Shown: one piece after another, positions 22,301-27,250 of the stretch
Position numbering within the stretch: the first letter of the stretch is position 1
How the letters are laid out: every line of letters begins with the position of its first letter
From: an uncultured Bacteroidales bacterium
GTDB lineage: Bacteria > Bacteroidota > Bacteroidia > Bacteroidales > Bacteroidaceae
DNA: 27,250 nt
NCBI GenBank assembly: GCA_937901185.1
Contig: CALCHR010000210.1
Span: 1-27,250, forward strand
Direction of reading: 5' to 3'
Translations under genes and position numbers: made by a program
Notes under the pieces: model-generated
The model's input: only the letters and a program-made list of their open reading frames with translations
What the model was told of the DNA's origin: nothing
Databases searched by the model: none

Positions 22301-24665
22301 CACCAACAACACCTATGACTTTGTAAACATATCTACCGGAAAATATTTTGTATGGAAAGCTTTAGGAACCAGCGCTTATGGTTGGACTCTTGATACCACA
22401 GTAGGAAGTCAAAAAGTAGTCAACGAAGGATGCTTCACGATGAAGGCCCCAATCTCTGGTTCTAATTATCTGGTAGTAAAAAATGCCTCTGGTTTCGACC
22501 AAGCCAATATCGCTGGTTATTATAACGAGACCTATTCTAGCGACTACTATGTACTTCCTTTTGAAGAGAAAGAGGATGTTGCTGTGAATATCTATAGCAA
22601 AAGCTACGGCGAAAACTGGGTACGTATATTATGGAAGAACGACAGCAATGACGCTGCAGGTTTTGTAGCCTCTTCTGAAACAGACTATACCAAACGTACC
22701 ACTCAATCTATGGATATTGATATGACTGATGAAGAGCAACTTTGGTGTCTCGTTGGCTCAGAAAGTAAAGGGGTGAAAATTTACAATCGCGCTGCTGGCG
22801 AACAATATGCACTCCACGTAGCCAACACCTCTGAAGCTACTCCGGCCAAATTAGTTGCCGCAAGTTCTGCATGCCAATGGAAACTTGTGGCAAAGAATGG
22901 TTTCTATGCCATCACTCCTGCTAGCAACACCAATATGAGCATCAACTCTTACGGAGGCCCCAACTCTCCTTTGAAACTCTACAATGCCAATGACAATGGT
23001 AGTTTGTGGAACTTTGAAGTAGTGACCGAAGGTATGAAAATGACCACCATAATTGAAGGCGAGAATCCGTATGCAGAAAACAACATTTGGGCCGGCGACC
23101 TTGCTTTCTCCATCGATGGAGTAAAAACTACAAGTCGTGTTGCGGCTAACACCGAAGCCATTGAAGCTACCTATTATCTACGCAAAGGTGCCGAAGTGAT
23201 ACTCACACAAGAAAAGTCTTATCGTGGATTCCGTTTGGGTGGTTTCATTGTAGACGGCAACCCGGCAGAGAGTGTAACAATCTCCGTAGGAAACGACTCA
23301 AAAACTATCTCTACAATCTTCAACGTAGCCCCAGAAACAGGCCAATACCTTTATCACACTCCCGACATTTACGGCAAGCCCTATCGTATCCCAGCTATAG
23401 CCCAAGCTTTCAATGGCGACATCATTGCCATCTCCGACAATCGTCCCTGCGGTAGCGATATCGGCTATGGAGAAGTGGATATCAAATGCCGCATCTCTAC
23501 CGACCAAGGAGAGACCTGGGGTAAAGAATTTATGCTCGCTAACGGCCTTGGCATTGGTAACAAAGAGGGCGTTTGGAAAACCGGATTTGGCGATGCTGCT
23601 GTAGTAGCAGATGCTGAAAGAAACGAGATCCTTGTAATGATGGTCTGTGGATATACTGTTTGCTGGAACGGAAACTACCTCCCCAACTCACCGGAAAGCA
23701 ACCCCAACCGTGTAGCTCGTATCTATGGTACACTCAATGAGAACACCGGCAAATGGGAATGGAGCGAACCCGAAGAAGTGACTGAAACAATCTATCCTCT
23801 CTTTGTAAAAAACGGAACTCCCACTGTTCAATCCTTATTCATTGGTTCAGGCCGCATCTGTCAAAGCCGTATTGTTAAGGTGAAAGACTACTATCGTCTC
23901 TACTGCTCCGTTTGGACCAAAAACCAAGGCAACCGTGTTATCTACTCTGACGACTTTGGTCGCTCTTGGCACATCCTTGGAACCGTAGACGACCGCCCTG
24001 CCACTGGAGGCGATGAGCCTAAGTGCGAGGAAATGCCCGACGGCAGTGTGATACTTAGCAGCCGCACATCTGGTCGCGTGTTCAATATCTACAAATATAG
24101 CGATGTTGAAAACGGTAAAGGTAGATGGCTTGGCGCCGTCACCTCTAACGGTAGCAACTCCGGCATCGCAGTGGGTAACTCCACCAACGGAGAAATCATG
24201 CTTGTTGAGGCTATCCGCAAAAGCGACAATCAACCCGTCACCCTAGCTCTGCAGTCTGTTCCCTTTGCCTCTTCCAGAGCCAATGTGGGTATCTTCTATA
24301 AAGAAATACCTGCCTCTGTTTACAACAATGTAACAGCCCTGGCATCTAATTGGACCAAAGGATTGCAAGTCTCAAAACTTGGCTCTGCCTATTCTACCAT
24401 GGCCTTACAACACGACCACCGCATCGGTTTCCTCTTTGAAGAAGAACCCGGAGGCTATAGTATTGTCTATTTGCCACTCACCATTGAGGATATCACTTTT
24501 GGCAATTATGCGCTTAACAAAGATAAGTACATCACAGGCATTATTTCCAACAAAACGTATCCCACGGCTTCAACCGGATTCTATTATGATTTACAGGGAC
24601 GTCGCGTAGAACAGCCAAGCCAAGGGCTTTACATCGTTGATGGAAAAAAAGTGCTTATAAAATAA
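19359..24665 (+). CDS. Secreted GH20 beta-N-acetylhexosaminidase fused to GH33 sialidase
   Basis: A 1768-residue exported protein (signal peptide to about residue 23). About 25-150: GH20 N-terminal domain. About 155-480: GH20 barrel with FKLRGFMHDIGRSYID, NTFHWHFTENQAWR and the catalytic pair D298-E299 in HIGADEK. About 480-695: beta region. About 698-780: helical FIVAR-like segment. About 785-1230: three ricin-like lectin modules with recurring Y/F-W-K/F patterns. About 1330-1715: GH33 propeller with Y-R1343-I-P (first triad arginine), Asp-boxes STDQGETW (from 1380) and YSDDFGRSW (from 1529), and Y1678 in AYSTM as the likely nucleophile. The ending YDLQGRRVEQP...GKKVLIK is a typical Bacteroidales export tail. 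The enzyme should remove terminal sialic acid and hexosamine from mucin-type glycans. It is monocistronic, ended by 24711-24755. Confidence 0.9.
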   Translation: MKKIFFSILLSSFIGCFAPVEAKKNHILPIPQKIETLSEGTYSIPEKSSITIAGIKENPTLKRFFNEFGITDVTFNAEATTGHVVVEMVNSISGSHNHDLAGYDNEAYTIEVSSNGVRITAMTEIGVTRAAQTLTQLAEGYDATGIHLEFVKITDWPAFKLRGFMHDIGRSYIDVATIKKHIDLLSRFKVNTFHWHFTENQAWRFEVKAYPELTLSKNMTRHEGKFYTQEECKEVQEYAYERGVFIIPEIDMPGHSEAFKRAMGVDMQSAQGKVILKKILDEVGLVFDRAPYIHIGADEKATTAEYVNEMINYVKNNVGKRCMVWNPISGVSGSNTNADMCQLWSTSGTSVSGKYNIDCRYNYTNHFDVFADLVGIYKSTIYYKEKGDETISGTISGMWNDRKLESQEDIIAQNNFFANVIASTSRAWQGGGKRYIDNGTKGGTNFGGGVMLPSNGEEYNDFLDWETRFLFHKAHSLKEQPIPYVKQTNVRWRISDAFPNNGNIAAVFPPEEQMESNNVLPDTYTYNGTTYNTGMVTGAGIYLRHTWGESIINAYYAAPAYNQTAYAWTYVYSPKAQTVGAQIEFQNYSRSEQDPAPSVGNWDLMGSKIWINNKEIPAPSYQNSGVSISSKEVTLKNENFPARQPIQVELKEGWNFVFLKLPYINAATRLDKWMFTCVFTDTKGVAAVEDLIYSPNQCMDNAAENVAAKISEAKKLRNSKVRNQPGYYSEEVATELDATIANIQATLSQELSESERLQQLADLDNAIKDFNASLAKAKLIQPTVSNGTKEYFYTLSTPLRGNRYATSHGANADMVGETSVSKASYWKFVTRTDGSFDIVNSADGTFISPNSNNNTALKTQSTSPNKGWTLSPANEVGYFIITSGNVQFNQTNNAQLGWKVYNWGDGTNTDDTGCKYSIQAVEEEETPEEVVDPNLPVVGKTYYLCNKHQKGDVFFYDNGGSVGFGSSAAKNNIYGWKCVANTNNTYDFVNISTGKYFVWKALGTSAYGWTLDTTVGSQKVVNEGCFTMKAPISGSNYLVVKNASGFDQANIAGYYNETYSSDYYVLPFEEKEDVAVNIYSKSYGENWVRILWKNDSNDAAGFVASSETDYTKRTTQSMDIDMTDEEQLWCLVGSESKGVKIYNRAAGEQYALHVANTSEATPAKLVAASSACQWKLVAKNGFYAITPASNTNMSINSYGGPNSPLKLYNANDNGSLWNFEVVTEGMKMTTIIEGENPYAENNIWAGDLAFSIDGVKTTSRVAANTEAIEATYYLRKGAEVILTQEKSYRGFRLGGFIVDGNPAESVTISVGNDSKTISTIFNVAPETGQYLYHTPDIYGKPYRIPAIAQAFNGDIIAISDNRPCGSDIGYGEVDIKCRISTDQGETWGKEFMLANGLGIGNKEGVWKTGFGDAAVVADAERNEILVMMVCGYTVCWNGNYLPNSPESNPNRVARIYGTLNENTGKWEWSEPEEVTETIYPLFVKNGTPTVQSLFIGSGRICQSRIVKVKDYYRLYCSVWTKNQGNRVIYSDDFGRSWHILGTVDDRPATGGDEPKCEEMPDGSVILSSRTSGRVFNIYKYSDVENGKGRWLGAVTSNGSNSGIAVGNSTNGEIMLVEAIRKSDNQPVTLALQSVPFASSRANVGIFYKEIPASVYNNVTALASNWTKGLQVSKLGSAYSTMALQHDHRIGFLFEEEPGGYSIVYLPLTIEDITFGNYALNKDKYITGIISNKTYPTASTGFYYDLQGRRVEQPSQGLYIVDGKKVLIK

Positions 24666-24675
24666 CCCCTCATGT

Positions 24676-24697
24676 AGGGCTATAGCCGCATAGCCCT
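24676..24697 (+). terminator. Hairpin just after the GH20-GH33 gene
   Basis: AGGGCTAT and ATAGCCCT pair perfectly around AGCCGC and are followed only by TTC. It starts 11 bp after the stop codon. It is probably an accessory 3'-end structure ahead of the stronger terminator at 24711. Confidence 0.5.
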
Positions 24698-24710
24698 TTC
24701 AAACTTAACA

Positions 24711-24755
24711 GAGCGAGAGGGATATACATTAACAAATTCCTCTCGCTCATTTTTT
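24711..24755 (+). terminator. Rho-independent terminator of the GH20-GH33 gene
   Basis: GAGCGAGAGG (24711-24720) and CCTCTCGCTC (24739-24748) form a perfect 10-bp stem with an 18-nt loop, followed by ATTTTTT. Confidence 0.85.
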
Positions 24756-24776
24756 AACTAAACAAATTATTTTGAT

Positions 24777-25973
24777 ATGAACACAAAACACATTTCTCCC
24801 ACCATCCGACAAATAGGGGTAGACGATCTCAGCATAGATTTGTTTGAAAATCAATATCCCGTCCCCCATGGCATCTCTTACAATTCTTACCTGCTCTTTG
24901 GAGATAACAATGCCATAGCCATCATAGACACCGTAGACCGTCGCTACCTCGATAGCTGGTTTGCCAACCTCGAAACCGAACTGCAGGGTCGCACTCCCCA
25001 CTATCTCATCGTCGAACACCTTGAACCGGACCACTCTGCCGGAATTGCAGCCATCTGCCATCGCTACCCTTCATTGCAGATAGTATGCACAGAGCGTGCA
25101 GCGCAAATGCTTCCCCAGTTTTTTGAAGACGACTCTCTCCCCTCTCGCCTGCTCACCGTAGGCGAAGGCGACGTGCTTCCCCTGGGCAGCATGACTCTTC
25201 GTTTCATCATGGCCCCAATGGTCCACTGGCCCGAAGTGATGACCGTCTACGAAGAAAGCCAGCAGGTGCTCTTCTCTGCCGACGCTTTTGGCACTTTCGG
25301 AGCCTTGGTACACACTCCCAAGGACATCACCCCCACCCTTTGGGCCTCCGAGGCACGTCGCTACTACACCAACATCTGCGGGAAATATGGCGTCCCCGTT
25401 CAGACACTTCTCAAAAAAGTAGCCACCCTCCCCATAAATACTATTTGTCCCCTCCATGGCCCCGTGCTCCGCACAGACCTAGGAGAATACGTATCCCTCT
25501 ACGATGCATGGAGTCAATGCCGCCCCGAGATAGGAACAATCTTGATAGCCCACGCCTCTATCCACGGTCACACAGCCGAAGCCGCCACCTATCTTCACAA
25601 CCGGCTATTGGAAGAAGGCATCCCTGGCGAGCGCGTGGTTCTTTTAGACCTCTGCCGCACACCAATATCCGAAGCCGTAAGCCAAGCCTATCACGCTGAG
25701 AGCTTAGTTTTTGCTGCATCGAGCTACGACGCCTCCGTCTTCCCTCCAATGCATAAATTCCTACACACACTCCACGCCAAAGGTCTGCGCAACCGCAAAG
25801 TAGCCCTTATTGAAAACGGCTCATGGAGCCCCACAGCCGGACGCGTCATGCAGCAAATGCTGGGAGAGATGAAAGACATAGAAGTCATTGCCCCGCTACT
25901 CTCACTCCGCGCAGCCATGAAGTCCGCAGACCAAGAAGCACTCAAAGCGCTGGCCCAAAAGCTCATAGCATAA
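24777..25973 (+). CDS. fprA: Flavodiiron protein FprA (oxygen/nitric oxide reductase)
   Basis: A 398-residue cytoplasmic enzyme that reduces O2 to water, or NO to N2O, protecting anaerobes. The N-terminal MBL-fold domain carries the complete diiron ligand set: H81-x-E83-x-D85-H86 (VEHLEPDHSAG), H150 (MVHWPEVM), D169 (SADAFGTFG) and H227 (CPLHGPVL). The C-terminal flavodoxin domain (from about 253) binds FMN: ILIAHASIHGHTAEAA is the phosphate loop, AASSYDASVFPPMH and IENGSWSPTAGRVM contact the isoalloxazine ring. There is no rubredoxin extension, so an external electron donor is needed. The gene starts 21 bp after the preceding terminator T-run. No TAnnTTTG box is seen in that gap, so its promoter is unclear and partial read-through is possible. 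The terminator at 26009 follows. Confidence 0.95.
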   Translation: MNTKHISPTIRQIGVDDLSIDLFENQYPVPHGISYNSYLLFGDNNAIAIIDTVDRRYLDSWFANLETELQGRTPHYLIVEHLEPDHSAGIAAICHRYPSLQIVCTERAAQMLPQFFEDDSLPSRLLTVGEGDVLPLGSMTLRFIMAPMVHWPEVMTVYEESQQVLFSADAFGTFGALVHTPKDITPTLWASEARRYYTNICGKYGVPVQTLLKKVATLPINTICPLHGPVLRTDLGEYVSLYDAWSQCRPEIGTILIAHASIHGHTAEAATYLHNRLLEEGIPGERVVLLDLCRTPISEAVSQAYHAESLVFAASSYDASVFPPMHKFLHTLHAKGLRNRKVALIENGSWSPTAGRVMQQMLGEMKDIEVIAPLLSLRAAMKSADQEALKALAQKLIA

Positions 25974-26008
25974 AAACAGAGCCCAGGCCCCGGAAGCTCT
26001 CAATACAA

Positions 26009-26051
26009 AATAGCCCTTCCGTTCTTAAAACTATACGGAGGGGTTATTTTT
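26009..26051 (+). terminator. Terminator of fprA (first of three)
   Basis: AATAGCCCTTCCGT and ACGGAGGGGTTATT pair over 14 positions, two of them G-U, around a 12-nt loop, and run into a T-rich stretch (TTTTTATTT). Confidence 0.8.
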
Positions 26052-26105
26052 ATTTCTAAATATCATAGAGTGGGAGTAATAAAAACCCCTTTTAAAGCAT
26101 ATTTG

Positions 26106-26139
26106 AATAACCTCTGCCCTCAAAAAGCAGAGGTTATTT
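26106..26139. terminator. Second terminator hairpin, symmetrical
   Basis: AATAACCTCTGC (26106-26117) and GCAGAGGTTATT (26127-26138) form a perfect 12-bp stem with a 9-nt loop. The flanks give short A and T runs on either side. Confidence 0.7.
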
Positions 26140-26151
26140 CATTGATATATA

Positions 26152-26179
26152 CCCTCCAGACCTCTCTGGAGGGATTTTT
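26152..26179 (+). terminator. Third terminator hairpin
   Basis: CCCTCCAGA (26152-26160) and TCTGGAGGG (26165-26173) form a perfect 9-bp stem with loop CCTC, followed by ATTTTTA. It is the last structure before the integrase region. Confidence 0.75.
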
Positions 26180-26203
26180 AACATAATAGCTAATAAATGT
26201 AAA

Positions 26204-26227
26204 TTGACACCAGTTTTTGACACCAGT
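26204..26227 (+). repeat. Tandem TTGACACCAGT repeat near the integrase
   Basis: TTGACACCAGT occurs at 26204-26214 and 26217-26227, with a 13-bp period. It lies between the third terminator and the integrase gene, where arm-type integrase sites or an attachment core could be. A second copy at the far end of any element would lie outside the window, so its role cannot be settled. Confidence 0.45.
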
Positions 26228-26404
26228 AGCAGTTGCCACCATTTGAGCAAATGAGATTTTCCAGATACCTTTGAAAAAAAATTAAAAAAAATTGCTTTTG
26301 CCCCTTGACTTTTCTATATGCCACCCATATACTTTAGAAAATAATGAGTCAAAAACAGTTTTTATATGGTAGAAAATATTTTTTATATAGACCGTAAATT
26401 TACT

Positions 26405-27250
26405 ATGAGAGTCAATTTCAATCTCAAATCTGTAGGCAACAAATCTCAAATTTGGTTGACAACTACAATCGACAAGCAAAGAGCAAGAGTCTTTACTAAA
26501 CTACTCATTGAGCCACAGTATTGGTTAAAGACAACAAGAACACAAGTAGGCGAAAAGGCAACAGAGGACACAAGCATTGGAGCAGTTCAGTTACGCTATA
26601 ATAAAGGAGTGAACAAGGAACTGAAACAGATACTCTCCTACTGCGATGAATACGCAAAGGCAACCACAGAGGGCATACTTGAACACACGAAAGAGAACTT
26701 TGAGAACTACCTCAAGAACAAAATCAATGGCAAGGAAACCGACATCAAGAAAAGACCTTTAACATTCATACAAGACTACATTGAACGCAAAAAGCAAATG
26801 GTAAACAAGACAACCCAACGCAAGATAGTCAGCGGTACAATCTACAACCATTGCACGCCTTGAAACGCTTGCAAGAGTTCTGTAACGACAATCACCTTGC
26901 TTTTACTTGGCAACTGTTTGACAATCGCCTTGAAGAACGCTTGACTGCTTGGTTGTTGGGACAAGAGTATTCAGCAAATACCATTGCAAGCACATTCAGC
27001 ATAATAAAGGTATGGTTGAAAGAGGCAGAACTTAACAACATTGAGATAGACAAGTGCTATCACTCCTACACCACCAAATGCCAAGATGTTGAAAACATCT
27101 ATCTCACAGAGGAAGAAATAAATCGCTTGTACGCTATCAACTTTGAGGATGAAGCGGTCAAGGCAGTTGTCGGCGATAAAGCAAAGGTAGAGGAAACACG
27201 GGACCTGTTCATTGTCGCTTGTTGGACTGGACTACGCTTTGGCGATTGGC
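26405..27250 (+). pseudogene. Tyrosine recombinase/integrase, frameshifted and cut by the right edge
   Basis: The first part, from MRVNFNLKSVGNKSQIWL (ATG 26405; a further in-frame ATG at 26366 is less fitting), contains the arm-binding N-terminus of Bacteroidota integrases (TTTIDKQRARVFTKLL) and continues to a TGA at 26861. The same protein resumes one frame over, from about 26857: ALKRLQEFCNDNHLAFTW, then VENIYLTEEEINRLY and DLFIVACWTGLRFGDW at the edge. The last contains the first catalytic arginine (codon 27235-27237). Losing one base around CATTGCACGCC (26848-26858) explains the break. The remaining catalytic residues (H, R, Y) lie beyond the window. As read, the gene cannot make full-length integrase; a sequencing error is the alternative. 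It marks the edge of a mobile element. Confidence 0.85.

Noticed and set aside
23847..24233. Minus-strand open frame of 128 codons within the sialidase region
   Set aside because: It is antisense to GH33 coding sequence with intact Asp-boxes, and resembles no known protein.
13491..24665. A sialic acid/GlcNAc utilisation operon linking the BadF kinase to the GH20-GH33 gene
   Set aside because: The genes are on opposite strands, separated by purB-rluB-asnS, with separate promoters; no nan, nag or SusC/D-type genes are present.
25071..25457. Minus-strand open frame of 128 codons within fprA
   Set aside because: It is antisense to the diiron-domain coding sequence, where every metal ligand is in place on the plus strand.
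26850..26863. Programmed frameshift in the integrase
   Set aside because: There is no slippery heptamer such as A AAA AAG at the junction and no downstream structure noted; a simple one-base loss explains it better.

Overview
The window looks like the chromosome of an anaerobic gut- or mouth-type Bacteroidales bacterium, most likely Prevotella-like. The reasons are: Bacteroidota promoter boxes of the form TAnnTTTG ahead of many genes; almost no Shine-Dalgarno sequences; surface-type lipoproteins with an acidic stretch after the lipidated cysteine; a lipidated BamA/TamA homologue (TamL type); a secreted thioredoxin-fold Omp28-like protein; a C-terminal 'LQGRRV...GKKVLIK' tail typical of exported Bacteroidales enzymes; and an oxygen-scavenging flavodiiron protein. 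Genus-level placement is inference.

Layout. 1-346 (-): start of a surface lipoprotein gene that runs off the left edge. 347-1373: a long gene-free stretch holding a paired GACGTCCC palindrome element and the first of three copies of a dispersed repeat. 1374-4332 (+): a small membrane protein, an OmpH/Skp-like lipoprotein and a large Omp28/thioredoxin-like secreted protein, closed by a terminator. 4543-7548 (+): mltG-dnaG. 7549-7930: second copy of the dispersed repeat and a terminator. 8001-11441 (-): tamL, an MBL-fold hydrolase, a small Cys-rich membrane protein and tRNA-Cys, tightly packed. 11502-13481 (+): trmH-type methyltransferase and a membrane glycosyltransferase, divergent from tamL. 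13491-14357 (-): a GlcNAc-kinase-like BadF-family ATPase. 14601-14711: third copy of the repeat. 14816-18840 (-): purB-rluB-asnS. 19359-24665 (+): a 1768-residue secreted protein carrying both a GH20 hexosaminidase and a GH33 sialidase domain. 24777-25973 (+): flavodiiron protein. 26009-26179: three terminator hairpins in a row. 26405-27250: a tyrosine recombinase broken by a frameshift and cut by the right edge, probably the border of a mobile element.

How it fits together. Most of the window is envelope building (TamL, OmpH, MltG, glycosyltransferase) and housekeeping (DnaG, AsnS, PurB, RluB, TrmH, tRNA-Cys). The GH20-GH33 protein would trim sialic acid and then N-acetylhexosamine from host glycans; the GlcNAc-kinase-like gene 5 kb away could feed the released amino sugar into metabolism, although nothing links them transcriptionally.

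The least expected signal is the dispersed intergenic repeat (1031-1152, 7692-7813, 14601-14711). Each copy has CTAG/TTAG tetramers spaced 10, 11 or 21 bp apart, in phase with the DNA helix, followed by a conserved tail whose CTACTG lies exactly 32 bp from the last CTAG in all three copies. Its function is unknown to me. A second unexplained regulatory-looking block is a 22-bp perfect palindrome embedded in three 22-24-bp tandem repeats upstream of the GH20-GH33 gene.
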